DNA of 56,693 bases from Ustilago trichophora (taxonomy: Eukaryota > Basidiomycota > Ustilaginomycetes > Ustilaginales > Ustilaginaceae), in NCBI GenBank assembly GCA_900323505.1, contig OOIN01000019.1, positions 1 to 56,693 of the forward strand. Direction: 5' to 3'. This document shows, piece by piece, positions 47,200 to 56,693 of this stretch (its first letter is position 1; each line of letters opens with the position of its first letter). A model generated the notes under the pieces. That model made no database searches, had not been told where the DNA came from, and worked only from the letters and a program-made list of their open reading frames with translations. Both the position numbers and the translations under genes were made by a program.

Positions 47200-49818
47200 A
47201 TGCCTTTGAGGCGGCATGCCACTTCACGGCGCTCCGCATCGTGGACTCAGCCAATCACCCCAAACACACGCACCACCAATCCTGACCCCTCAGCCACCAC
47301 CACTCGTGACTTCCGCACCAATGCTGCCACTCCCAGCCCCAATGCTTCTGGTCGTGCCACTCTTGGCGATCTCCTCTCATCTTCGCATAACCTCAGAGCC
47401 GCCAAGGCTGCTAGACATGTCATCGGGCTATCCGATAGCAATGACGATGACGACGACGATGATAATGTCGATGCACCATCAGCCACAAGAGTCCAGACCC
47501 AGCGACCCATCAATCAACCCGAATCGGATGACGTAGTAACTCCCGAGCTTCCTCCCGCCGATGCTTCCGCCCCTGCGCTACCAGACACGCTCGCGGATCT
47601 GTCGGATTCGCTTCACCTGCCGTCAGTCGAAGTTGTGATCGAAGATGATTCAGGTGTGGAAACCACAGAGCTTCAGCTCGACGTTCCTCAGAATAAACAA
47701 CCTCTCCATCCGCCAGAGCCACCACCAGATCCTCTCGCAAACCAACGACCCATCATCGATTGTGAGGAGCTCGACATGCAGATCAACGAGCTCATGACTC
47801 GCCTCGATGCAAAACAGACGAGCGACAGCGAACATGACGACGAAGATTACGAGGAGCGTCGTCAACGCAAGCTGCGCGAGAATGATGTCCTCTTGGCTAT
47901 GCTCGGCCTTGCCCCTTCAGGAAGCAAACCGAATCCGTACGATTCCGCCACCGCCGATTTCCAAGACGAACATGACCATGACGCCGACGATGAGCAGATG
48001 CAAAACGATGCCTCAGCATCTCGACGGCGTGGACGACCCAAAAGGCACCTACACGATGATTCAGCACGTCCCTCAGATGGCGTCAACGACACACGCTCCT
48101 ACAAGAAGAAAAAGTACGACCGCAAAGTCAAGTTTGCAGACGACGGCACCACCAAAATGGCCCCGCTTCCGGGTGAATCATTCGACCTTGCCTACGTCGA
48201 CATCTCTGCGTTACGAGATCGTGCTCGCAATGACTACGTCTTTATCAGAGACGTGCCAGATATTCGCCCTGAGGACTTGATCACCTGGAGCGAGGACGAA
48301 GAAGAGGCCGAGGAAGAAGAACAAGAGGCAGGCAAAGCTAATCAATACGTCTCGGACGAAGACCCTGACGATGCGGGCTTCAGAGGCTACGACGCGTTGG
48401 GTCGACGTATCACAAAGCGCAAATACCGTCAGCCCGACGTTCTCCCGGACGGCACCGTGTTTACCTCTTGCCATCAATGCAGGCGCAAGACCCCTGGCAC
48501 CAAGATGCGATGCCATCTCATGCGACAAGGAGATGCGTGCAAACTCTGGTACTGCGAACGCTGCATCACGATTCGATATGGCATCGACTTTGATCCCGAC
48601 AACTCGAATTTCCAGTGTCCCAGGTGTCTGGGCTATTGCAATTGTTCTCTCTGCCTTCGACGCTCCGGATTCGGCGACGTAGTTAGAAGCGGCATGCATC
48701 GCGTATTGGCCGTGACCCAGGAGCTCAAAAGACTCGCAAGTCAGAAAGCACTCGATGGTGTCGACGACGCGATCGGCGCTATCGTTGCAGAGCCTGCGGC
48801 AATCGAAACCGAAGCGCCGACCCCAAAGAAGCGCGGCAGACCTAAAGGCAAAGCAAATGGCAAGGAAGCCGGCGATCTCGACACACCCGTCTTCGGCCCG
48901 CAGAAGCGACGCGGTCGACCACCAAAAGAGGCGAAAGGCGGTGACAACTGGAAACCCGACAAGCTCGAGCTTAACCTATCAGACGAAGTGGCCGAAGGCG
49001 AGGTCTTGAGCGAGCTCGAAGGATACACTCTTGGTCGACTCAATGTGGCGCGTCGCGTGTTGAAATTGATTGCCTCCAAGCGAGCTGCCGCGGAAGCACG
49101 AAAAGCAAAGCTGATTGTGCGGCTCAAGATACCTTCACGCACGTTAACGTCGGTAGAAGGGTCAGCCGCTGCTACCGATGGTGGTGAGCACAAGAGAAAG
49201 ATGGCCAATTACCACGACATGGAGAAAGACGTATGGGTACGCAGCGCAGCCGATTACAGCACTTCCGAGTCCGATGTTGACTCCTACTCTGAACACGATG
49301 AGCTTGCGGACGATGTGACGGACGCCGAGGCAGAAGATGTCGATGAGGCCGTGTTTGAAGAAGGCCGCACGCAAGTCTTTGCGGCATCGTATCTGCAGCG
49401 GACAGGCATCGCGAGCACGGTAGCCAGTCGAGGCAGTTCGCCATTGACCAGTCTGGATGGATCCGAAAGCAACTTTTCCATGGCCTCTTCTCACTATGAT
49501 GCTCAAGACAAGGATGCATCTCAAGAGGCTGAGATCCAAGAGGGCCCAGAAGCATCCACAGAGGCCAACCTAACAGCCATCTTGCCGCAAACATCGCTCA
49601 GCGTACCGCAAGACATGCAGCAGCTCGCTCTCGCTGTTCTCAAAGATCCCAACGGCGCCAGCAAGGCGGTGCATGCTGATATTCTACGACTTGGCGACTC
49701 GCCAGCATTTCCCACTTCGTCCGGCTCAGAAGCTGGTCAATTGGCCGCTCTGCTCGACCCTGAACCTTTAGCAGGGACGCCAGTTTTTTACGCAGAATCC
49801 GCCTTGTCAGGTCCCTAA
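47200..49818 (+). CDS. CDCA7-type zinc finger (zf-4CXXC_R1) protein with AT-hooks
   Basis: 872 residues, no intron. The key domain is at about 424-487: SCHQCRRKTPGTKMRCHLM, LWYCERCITIRYG, and FQCPRCLGYCNCSLCLRR, the cysteine pattern of the CDCA7/R1 zinc finger. Three AT-hooks surround it: RRRGRPKRH (about 277), KKRGRPKGK (about 545) and RRGRPPKE (about 572). The N-terminal 400 residues are acidic and disordered, with Asp runs; the C-terminus is acidic and Ser-rich. In animals CDCA7 recruits the HELLS remodeller and supports DNA methylation. Fungal members also exist, less studied. Nuclear chromatin binding is expected. Whether this protein works with a HELLS-like remodeller or methyltransferase here is unknown. 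Confidence 0.85.
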   Translation: MPLRRHATSRRSASWTQPITPNTRTTNPDPSATTTRDFRTNAATPSPNASGRATLGDLLSSSHNLRAAKAARHVIGLSDSNDDDDDDDNVDAPSATRVQTQRPINQPESDDVVTPELPPADASAPALPDTLADLSDSLHLPSVEVVIEDDSGVETTELQLDVPQNKQPLHPPEPPPDPLANQRPIIDCEELDMQINELMTRLDAKQTSDSEHDDEDYEERRQRKLRENDVLLAMLGLAPSGSKPNPYDSATADFQDEHDHDADDEQMQNDASASRRRGRPKRHLHDDSARPSDGVNDTRSYKKKKYDRKVKFADDGTTKMAPLPGESFDLAYVDISALRDRARNDYVFIRDVPDIRPEDLITWSEDEEEAEEEEQEAGKANQYVSDEDPDDAGFRGYDALGRRITKRKYRQPDVLPDGTVFTSCHQCRRKTPGTKMRCHLMRQGDACKLWYCERCITIRYGIDFDPDNSNFQCPRCLGYCNCSLCLRRSGFGDVVRSGMHRVLAVTQELKRLASQKALDGVDDAIGAIVAEPAAIETEAPTPKKRGRPKGKANGKEAGDLDTPVFGPQKRRGRPPKEAKGGDNWKPDKLELNLSDEVAEGEVLSELEGYTLGRLNVARRVLKLIASKRAAAEARKAKLIVRLKIPSRTLTSVEGSAAATDGGEHKRKMANYHDMEKDVWVRSAADYSTSESDVDSYSEHDELADDVTDAEAEDVDEAVFEEGRTQVFAASYLQRTGIASTVASRGSSPLTSLDGSESNFSMASSHYDAQDKDASQEAEIQEGPEASTEANLTAILPQTSLSVPQDMQQLALAVLKDPNGASKAVHADILRLGDSPAFPTSSGSEAGQLAALLDPEPLAGTPVFYAESALSGP

Positions 49819-50109
49819 GCTGGTCATTGGATGACCGACTCTGGTTTCGTATGGCCTGGCAGGTACACTTTATGATTCTTGTTCCAAAATGGGCTCAAAG
49901 CCTAAATCCAAGGCTGTCTGTTGCTGTGAAAAAAGGCACAGAGGCACGCATGTGTTACCGTGTATTCATTGTATAACAATATCAAATTTGGTTTCAATCA
50001 TTCCGTGGGGCAGGGACGTGGCGTGAGCAAACCGGCTGAAGGGAGTTGCGTCTCGATGGACGATCAAGTCAGATTAAGCAAGCTCAACGCATGGACGTGG
50101 GATGCGAGC

Positions 50110-50803
50110 TTACTTGAGGCCGAGGAACGATTTGAGGGTTCCCAACCGAGGTTGAGCTGTTTTTGGAATTGCGACAGAGGAGAAGCGAGAGAAGAGGAGT
50201 TAGTAACAAGAAATACCAGCAAAGATGGTTCCAGTTGTGGAAAGAGAGGTACACACGTTGTAGAGACCGGCGCCGATGGTGACGGCGAGGGTGACGATGG
50301 TGCCGATGGCGCGACCTGGGGCGGCGCTGTTGTCGGCCTGGATGCCGAGGTTGGCGTGGGCGACACGAGCGGCAAAAAGGGTGGTGTAGGCGGCGTGGAC
50401 GAGCGAGGTGGGGGCACCGTTGAGTTCGGCGAGGAAGATCAAGAAGAAGGCAAAGGGGGCAGATTCCGGCAAAGTTGCCGTGGGCACGAACGGCACGCTG
50501 GAGCTTGGCAACGTCGGCGGGGCTGTTGACCTTTTTGTTACCGGGACCGTAAACCTTGTCCGAGTCACCGGAACCGAGATAGATGTTGGTGTTGAGTCGG
50601 TTGACGACGACGTTGGCTGAGAGGTAAGAGTAGTAGCCTGCGAAGAGGGCCGAGTGCGCCAAGGAGGCCTAGTTTGCAGCCAAATCGATGAAAGTTTGAA
50701 CCAAGGGATTATGATGAAAGAATGAGCACATGCCAAATCTATCGCAGGACGAAAACAAAAAACAACAACATGAACTTACGGGGCTAAGAACGAAGAGAGG
50801 CAT
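50110..50803 (-). CDS. MAPEG-family membrane protein, apparent one-base frameshift
   Basis: Exon 1 50803-50780 (MPLFVLSP), exon 2 50668-50253, exon 3 50156-50110 (SQPRLGTLKSFLGLK, stop TAA). Introns GTAAGT...CTAG and GTACCT...ACAG. Exon 2 reads HSALFAGYYSYLSANVVVNR, then LQRAVRAHGNFA; the frame then slips by one base at CCGG (about 50466-50469) and continues ESAPFAFFLIFLAELNGAP and VHAAYTTLFAARVAHA. RAHGNFAExAPF is the conserved MAPEG signature, so the protein is identified across the break. MAPEG proteins are four-helix membrane enzymes of glutathione and lipid-mediator metabolism (microsomal GST type). One extra G explains the slip: sequencing error or a real null allele. Confidence 0.8.
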
Positions 50804-51304
50804 GTTTGAATAATATGAGTGTTGTACGAGGTAAGAAGGAGGCTAGCTTTGAAAGATGATGGATGGTGGATGAGGGTGAAGATGATGCCAAAGATCGCGC
50901 GCTGGTACAAATGATGATGATGATGCCATTTTTAGCGAGTGGAGGCTGCCAAAATGCACGTGCCATCATCCATAGACACTCTTTCCGTATCGCACGATAG
51001 CAAGCGTACAGTAGAACGACTGTGAACTCCCGACAAATGGCCCCACGCTGCCCCTCTTTTTGTCCAACAGCACTGTGAGAGTCAACAAAAAAGGCTTGGC
51101 CATATGAAGCGTGAATTCAATTTTAATTTAAATAATAATTTTTGGGATTTTTGGTCCAAAGCAACCGATGGCTGTGCGCCCATTCTCAGATGGCACTACT
51201 GCACGCATCAGCACTTTGGCATCATGCTCCTATCTTGTCACCTACTTCCACCTTCTAACCACCATACACACACAACACACCAACACAAACCTATACAACC
51301 AAAA
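50804..51304. promoter_or_regulatory. Divergent upstream region, MAPEG / SNC1
   Basis: 501 bases between divergent starts. An AT-rich AATTTTAATTTAAATAATAA stretch at 51119 and a CA-rich leader (51262-51300) precede SNC1. No other gene. Confidence 0.45.
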
Positions 51305-52222
51305 ATGTCTGCACAGAACGACAGCCGCTACGACCCTTACATCCCCTCGGGCAACGCAAGCTCGGATCCCTCGGGCGGTGGAGCCAACTTTTCCAACTCA
51401 AAAACCGCCCGGATCCACTCGGAGATCGACAACACCATCTCGATCATGCGCGACAACATCAACAAAGGTGAGTCTCTTTCACCAGTATCTTGACTGATAT
51501 GCATGCCACACACCATCTTTGCTGACTCTCTTCAACTTTCTTTTCTCTTGTCGCAGTTAACGAGCGCGGCGAAAACCTCAACAGCCTTCAGGACAAGACT
51601 GGTACGTTGTCTCCAATCAGCAGCAGCAGTTGCAACACCAACCTAGTGGCAAAGGCTGCTGGATTCGCAACGAATACATTGTAGCCAGAGGAAATGCCGG
51701 CTGACTTTTACTCACAACCTTTAACTCCCCGCTCATAAAACAGACAACCTCGCCGTGTCCGCTCAGGGCTTCCGACGAGGCGCTAACCGAGTCCGCAAGC
51801 AGATGTGGTGGAAGGATATGAAGATGCGAAGTAAGTCGCCGCTCACACACACACGTCAACTTTAAAACAGAGTCAAGGAATCTCATTCTAATCTTGGCCA
51901 TACATCCGTCTGCATCCTCTTTCGAACTACAACTTGCGTCGCCTCACAACAGTCATTATTGGTAGTAAGTATACTGTACACAGCATCGAATAGATTGCTC
52001 ACTCGCCATCAAGGACACAGCGCTAACGAACCATTCTCATTGGGCCACTCCTTCGCCTTCCATCTTTGACAGTCGGTATCGTCATCCTTCTCTGCGTCAT
52101 CATCAGTAAGTACAGGCCGTGCTACCAAGTCGATCCGTCATCGCAAGCAGCGTTCCAAGTCAATTCCAGAACTGACTCGTACTTCTTCCGTCACTACAGT
52201 CCCCATCGTCGTTAAGCACTGA
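51305..52222 (+). CDS. SNC1: Synaptobrevin (R-SNARE), Snc1/VAMP type, six exons
   Basis: Exons 51305-51467, 51557-51601, 51744-51830, 51953-51964, 52073-52105 and 52200-52222 splice to 120 residues. All five introns are phase 1 with GT-AG ends; the fourth exon is only 12 nt. The product has a short polar N-terminus, a SNARE motif ([18 protein letters not shown] ... [20 protein letters not shown]) with the zero-layer Arg at 58, the WWKDMKMR juxtamembrane segment, and a C-terminal anchor ([13 protein letters not shown]) ending PIVVKH. The membrane anchor is assembled from three exons. Snc1/VAMP sits on secretory vesicles and pairs with plasma-membrane SNAREs for exocytosis and recycling. Every junction restores conserved sequence, so I trust the model. 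Confidence 0.93.
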
Positions 52223-52793
52223 GTGCGAAGCCGAACACCCATTCGGTCCTCACGAAAAAATGACAAAAGAAAACCCACTTTTCTCGACGTTATACTGTTT
52301 GCTCCTGTACAATACCCTTCTGACGAATTTGCAAAGCATCACTGTTTCTGATTCGTTTCGTGAAATGGTTCTTTTGAGAGATACCGCTCGGCTTGAACGC
52401 TCTACTCTTTGACATACAGCCGCCGCTGAAAGAGTGATGAGCAACTAATGTGCACACACTTGAGAGCTCCAATTCCGACTCCCGAATAGCGTGGAATGCA
52501 GCGATAAATTTGGCTGCAGTTTTGGAATCCACGCATTGCTTTCCGATTACGCGATGCGGCAGCCAATTTGGTGGATCAGTATTGTACATATATCAGCTCG
52601 GTATGTCGGAAAAGTCAATCCTTCCCAAGTTACAGCCCTTCTCCACCAGTTCACACGTCATTCTTTTCCCACATCCACTCACTCACATATTACATACACG
52701 CACACCACAGTTACTCGCATTCCATCCTGGAATAGTCGACACTGTCAACGAAAAAAAAAAAAAAAAAAAAAGATCTCGAGCTCGTCAAGAAGC
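52223..52793. other. Intergenic region, SNC1 3' flank and HEM15 promoter
   Basis: Ends with a run of about 21 A (52751-52771) just upstream of the HEM15 start. No gene seen. Confidence 0.5.
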
Positions 52794-54063
52794 ATGCTTG
52801 CAGCCACCGGACGCATCAGCAACTTGGTTGATGTCTCGGCAACCACCAAGGCCAAGCTCGTTCGAACCGTGCCTTTGCACCGAACGTTGGCTACTGCCGC
52901 CAAGACCCAGGCTAAGCCTCCTACAGGTATTCTTCTCATGAATATGGGTGGACCCTCCATCTCGACGCATGAAGAGGTCGGTGATTTTCTCTCACGACTC
53001 TTTCACGATCGAGAACTCATTCAGCTGCCCTTTCAGTCTCATCTCGCTCCGCTCATCGCACGTAGGAGGACGCCCAAGATCGTCGATCAGTATGACAAGA
53101 TCGGTGGTGGATCGCCCATCTTGCGTTGGACTAGGATGCAAGGTAAAGCCATGACCGAACTTCTCGATGAGCTCCATCCCGAGACAGCTCCGCACAAGGT
53201 CTATGTCGCTTTTCGCTATGCTCGTCCTTTGACCGAGGAAGCCTTGGACGAGATGGCCGAGGATGGTGTTTACCCGCGCTGTCGGCTTTACACAGTATCC
53301 TCAATACAGCTGCAGCACCACTGGTAGCAACCTCAACGAGCTCTACCGTGAGATCCAGAGACGCAAGCAGCGAGGAGCACCCGAAGCCAACATTTCGTGG
53401 TCGCTGATCGATCGATGGCCAACTCACCCTTTGCTCGTCGAAGCTTTCACTAATCGCATCCAGGCGGTGCTCGACACTTACCCGGAGGAGAAGCGCAACA
53501 AGGTACCCATCATGTTTAGCGCTCATTCGCTTCCCATGCAGATCGTTTCGGGTCGAGGAGATCCTTATCCTGCCGAGGTGGCTGCCACCGTTGCTGCCGT
53601 CATGACCCGCTTGAAGTGGAGCAACCCTTACCGAGTCACATGGCAGTCGCAAGTTGGACCTGCCGCCTGGCTCGGTCCGCAGACCAGCGATACGATCAAA
53701 GGTTGGGCCAAACAGGGTCACAAGGACGCCATCGTCGTCCCTATCGCTTTTACCAGCGATCACATCGAGACGCTGTACGAAATTGACATTGAACTTCAGG
53801 AAGAAGCCGAGGAGCATGGCATCACGCTCAAGCGTGCCGAATCGCTCAACGACGAGCCTACTTTTATCCGTGCCATGGCAGAGATCTGCGCTTCGCACCT
53901 CTCGGCTGTCGAAGGTACACCCAGCAGGATCAAAGATGATAAACGTGGAGAGGACGTCTGGAGCCAGGGTTTCACGAGCAAGCAGATGCTCCTCCGATGT
54001 CCCGGTTGCGTCAACTCGATCTGCGGTGAGCAAAAGGCATTCTTCGGCCGAACCTCGCAGTAA
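52794..54063 (+). CDS. HEM15: Ferrochelatase, mitochondrial, apparent one-base frameshift
   Basis: Starts at ATG 52794 with a mitochondrial presequence ([14 protein letters not shown] ... [14 protein letters not shown]). Then [51 protein letters not shown] and [15 protein letters not shown]. The frame breaks at TTT (53269-53271): one T too many. In the next frame it continues [40 protein letters not shown] with the catalytic His, [34 protein letters not shown] with Glu, and the Cys-rich tail [15 protein letters not shown] typical of [2Fe-2S] ferrochelatases. It inserts Fe2+ into protoporphyrin IX, the last haem step, at the inner mitochondrial membrane. As haem synthesis is normally essential, a homopolymer sequencing error is the likeliest cause. 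Confidence 0.92.
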
Positions 54064-54266
54064 ACCTTTGCAATCTTTGCCTCCCACACGCATACACACA
54101 TGCGGCCTTGCCAAACAAACCAGGCTCATTTGCTCTCACCGATGTCATGTTGACAACCTTGAAAACGTCACATGACATTTGCGCAATGTCACTACTACTG
54201 TTTCGAAGAGAGAAAAAAAAATCATGACTGTTCACCATTGCCAAGTTATGTGGAAGAGAAGCTCGA

Positions 54267-54923
54267 TCAGACCGTGTCATCGTCGTAGACGAAGCGGCTA
54301 TCCTTGGGAGAGAGCGGCGCACGTTTGACGTAGGCATCGTTGTCCGGCGGGGTCTGAAGCTGTTTGCAGCTGGCGAGCATGCTCTGGAGTGTAAGTAGTA
54401 TCGAGCTTATGGTGAGTACGGGTGACCATTCGTTGCCCAGGATCGAGGCACAGATGTGGCCATTGCTGTAGACGTGTGGATGCTGTTTTAATCTTTTAAT
54501 TTTTTTTTAATATTGAGAGTCAGCTTTTTCGAAGTCGATTGCGATCACTTTTTTTTTGAGAGGAAGAGGGACTCGACTTACAATGGGAGCCTTGAAACCG
54601 TCGGTAACCATAAAGACGACTTCGGGGCTTTCCATGGGATAGTTGTCAGAGAATCGGAAGCGAAGGGCAAACTTTTGACCCTGATAGAGGCTGTTTCCGA
54701 GCACCTGTATCGAGAATTGCCATTCATCGAGATCTTCCGCCCTGATGATTGCACAGCCTTCGGGTGGGCCTTTGAGTTTCATCTCGGAGCTGATATCGCG
54801 TTGAGGGATGGAAGGAAGCAAAGAGCAAATGGTGTCAGCGCAATTTTTGCATTGGGAGATGAAAAGTTGGCAGGTGGGATCGCCTTACAGCTCCTTTTGG
54901 AGACGCTTGGTGGCGATCCTCAT
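54267..54923 (-). CDS. UBC16: Ubiquitin-conjugating enzyme E2, UBE2W/Ubc16 type
   Basis: Three exons: 54923-54889 (MRIATKRLQKEL), 54789-54582, and 54482-54267, with introns of 99 nt each; 152 residues, the length of human UBE2W. Junctions restore KRLQKELSEMKLKGPPEG and GFKAPIHPHVYSNGHICASI. The catalytic Cys is residue 92 in HICASIL. SPVLTISSILLTLQSMLASC and PPDNDAYVKR, ending in DDDTV, match UBE2W, the E2 that ubiquitinates protein N-termini. The fission yeast relative is Ubc16. It is convergent with HEM15 (203 bp apart) and divergent from the HECT fragment. Confidence 0.88.
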
Positions 54924-55534
54924 CTCTGCAGCTACTTGAGGAGCACCAGGCACCTATTTGAGCGCTTCGATGAGAGGTGGATATGATTGGGTTCAGGATG
55001 GTGGGGGAGGATTATGTGGGGAACGCGAGGTGTTGAACACTTTCATGCAGCTCTACAGCACTCTCCACTCTCCACTCTCCAAAAAGCTGAGCCTTAAATT
55101 GCGTGGAGGCTTCGAGATTTAAAGATCCATCGGCAAGTTGAAATCGGGCTTTCTAATCGAGATTTCAGCTGCTCCACTTTTGGTGGCGTCGAGGATTGTG
55201 TGTTGAACTCTTCTTTTTTCCGGCCTCTGTTGTTGCTCTTCCTCATCAGCATACCATTCTCCGCATCTCATCCGTCCATTCCAGAGCACATCAGCATCCA
55301 AGTACCTCTGATCCAAACAAACGTAACTCTCAAAGCCCACTTTTCCGACTGGAGCAGCATTCAAACCGGACCGGTCAACCCGGCATTCATCTACCTACTC
55401 CTACTGAGGAGCGCTCATTAACTCTACGCTGGATCATAACTGCAGTGCACCCTCTTCGCCTTTCTGCCTCTGAATCTTACGGTAGGCTTGCTGGTTCTTC
55501 ATTTCACCGTAGACCGAGGACTTTCCTGACGGCG
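54924..55534. other. Region between UBC16 and the HECT fragment
   Basis: Contains CACTCTCCA tandem repeats (55059-55080). An open plus frame (55196-55534) leads into the HECT fragment but has no HUWE1-like text. The HECT gene's large 5' part is not here. Confidence 0.4.
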
Positions 55535-56693
55535 ATGCCAGACCAAACCGACAGCCCGCCTCACGGCGCATTTATCGCGGTCGATCACAGAGGCATCCCT
55601 GCACATGGATCCATGCTCGGTATCGACGGCTCATCTGGAGATCCAAGCCTCGAGGCGCTCAACATGTTTCTACGTATGCCTTATCCCGGTGACGCACGCA
55701 CCAGTCCAGCCGCACGCAAACACGAAAACACTCACAGCGAAGCCCAAAAGAAGAAACGCGAGGAAGACGAAGCCAAGCTCGGAGCCATCTACGAATCTTT
55801 CAAATTCGATCCTTTGTGGGCCAAGCTGAGCGATGTGTTGTCAAGGATGAAAAACGATCCCGGCGCCGCCCAGATCATGCTACCTTGATCGAGAGTATGA
55901 TGGTCGTATCGCAGCATGTAACCAATTCCGATCCCGAAGCCTCCACCTCTGCATCCACCAGCGACCTGAGACCGCCGCTGAGTCGCTCCTCTACTCAAAC
56001 TACACCCAAGACGCGTAGGGAAGTCATGGAAGACAACTTTTTCGCCTTTACAGAAAAGCACGCAAGATCCTCAACATCATGGTACGGCAGAATCCTGCAC
56101 TCATGTCCGGTTCCTTTGCTATGCTCGTCCGCAATCCAAAGTGCTCGACTTTGACAACAAGAAAAACTACTTTACACAGCAGCTCCACAAGGGTCGACGC
56201 GATCACTACACACCTCTCTCGCTCTCGGTGCGTCGAAATTCCGTCTTTGAGGACAGTTTCCGTTACTTTTCCAGAAAAACTGGACCCGAGGTCAAGCACG
56301 GCAAGCTCAATGTTCGATTCAACAACGAAGAAGGTATCGATGCCGGAGGTGTTACCAGAGAATGGTTCCAGGTCTTGGCGAGAGCCATGTTCAATCCCGA
56401 CTATGCACTCTTCCAACCGTGTGCGGCGGATCGTACCACGTATCAGCCAAATCGCATGTCGTACGTCAACCCCGATCATCTTTCCTTTTTCAAGTTTGTA
56501 GGCCGCATCATCGGAAAGGCGATCTACGATGGTCGGCTGCTCGACGCCTACTTTACTCGAAGCTTTTACAAGCACATCCTCGGCAAGGCGGTCGATTATC
56601 GCGATTTGGAATCCATCGATCCAGAGTACTTTAAGAGTCTCGAATGGATGCTCAACAACGACATTACCGACATTCTCGATCTCACCTTCAGCG
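55535..56693 (+). pseudogene. HUWE1/Tom1-type HECT ubiquitin ligase, C-terminal part, three frameshifts, runs off window
   Basis: Protein text from ATG 55535 passes SFKFDPLWAKLSDVLSRM, then continues through three one-base deletions: at CCTTG (about 55885, restoring PLIESMMVV), at CACGCAAG (about 56062, EKHRKILNIM) and at AAGTG (about 56141, NPKVLDFDNKKNYF). From 56143 the frame is open to the window end and reads the HECT N-lobe: FRYFSRKTGPEVKHGKLNV, EEGIDAGGVTREWFQVLARA, YVNPDHLSFFKFVGRIIGKA and DGRLLDAYFTRSFYKHILG. The order (LWAKLSD, EKHRKILN, DFDNK, HECT) is that of HUWE1/Tom1 C-termini. Tom1-type proteins exceed 3,000 residues, yet only about 190 codons precede the HECT domain here, with UBC16 on the other strand upstream. 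The catalytic Cys lies beyond the window. A detached duplicate or error-bearing short gene are both open. Confidence 0.8.

Noticed and set aside
53131..54129. 332-codon minus frame opposite ferrochelatase
   Set aside because: Antisense of conserved HEM15 text, with no recognisable protein; open only because of codon bias.
54507..54821. 104-codon minus frame as a complete small protein
   Set aside because: It is the middle exon of the UBE2W-like gene read into both introns; splicing gives the full 152-residue E2.

Overview
The window is one end of a chromosome from a smut-type basidiomycete (Ustilaginales). It opens with about 22 CCCTAA telomere repeats. Most genes have no introns or a few short GT-AG introns. 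One gene encodes a homeodomain protein of the b mating-type (bE) class, and the gene set (septin, NDC80-complex SPC25, NDR kinase, synaptobrevin, ferrochelatase, NatC subunit) is ordinary eukaryotic. The species cannot be fixed from the sequence alone.

Region 1 (1-3.5 kb) is telomere, short subtelomeric repeats and an OTU-protease-like gene in a block almost free of CG dinucleotides. That block has telomere-like tracts on both sides. Region 2 (3.5-9.7 kb) is core chromosome: a tRNase Z fused to thiamine pyrophosphokinase, SPC25, and a Dbf2/Sid2 kinase divergent from SPC25. Region 3 (9.7-26.9 kb) is a transposon graveyard. It holds an intact pogo/Fot-type element inserted in a GCCACCC foldback repeat, small derivatives of that element, an NST1 gene cut off in its conserved core, and a large CACTA/Tnp2-like element whose two main reading frames each carry one in-frame TGA. 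Region 4 (27-40 kb) holds a secreted heme-thiolate peroxygenase, a gene-poor stretch with a TTAGGA array, then CDC11-type septin, FAP7/AK6, nitronate monooxygenase, NAA38, an unknown helical protein and an orphan bE-like homeodomain gene. Region 5 (40.8-46.4 kb) has a Tc1/mariner element and a matching MITE on either side of a TPR/F-box gene. Region 6 (47.2-56.7 kb) has a CDCA7-type zinc-finger/AT-hook protein, a MAPEG protein, synaptobrevin with a 12-nt microexon, ferrochelatase, a UBE2W-like E2, and the C-terminal part of a HUWE1/Tom1-type HECT ligase that runs off the window.

Two patterns cut across the regions. Stop codons inside the NST1, CACTA and Tc1 frames (15-46 kb) are all explainable as single C-to-T changes. 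Single-base indels break three genes between 50 and 56.2 kb, which could be assembly error or real decay. The strongest leads are the CG-free OTU block, the RNase Z-TPK fusion, the orphan bE gene, the about 21-bp phased arrays at the Tc1-type element ends, and the truncated NST1 at the transposon boundary. All functions are read from motifs by eye; no database search was run.
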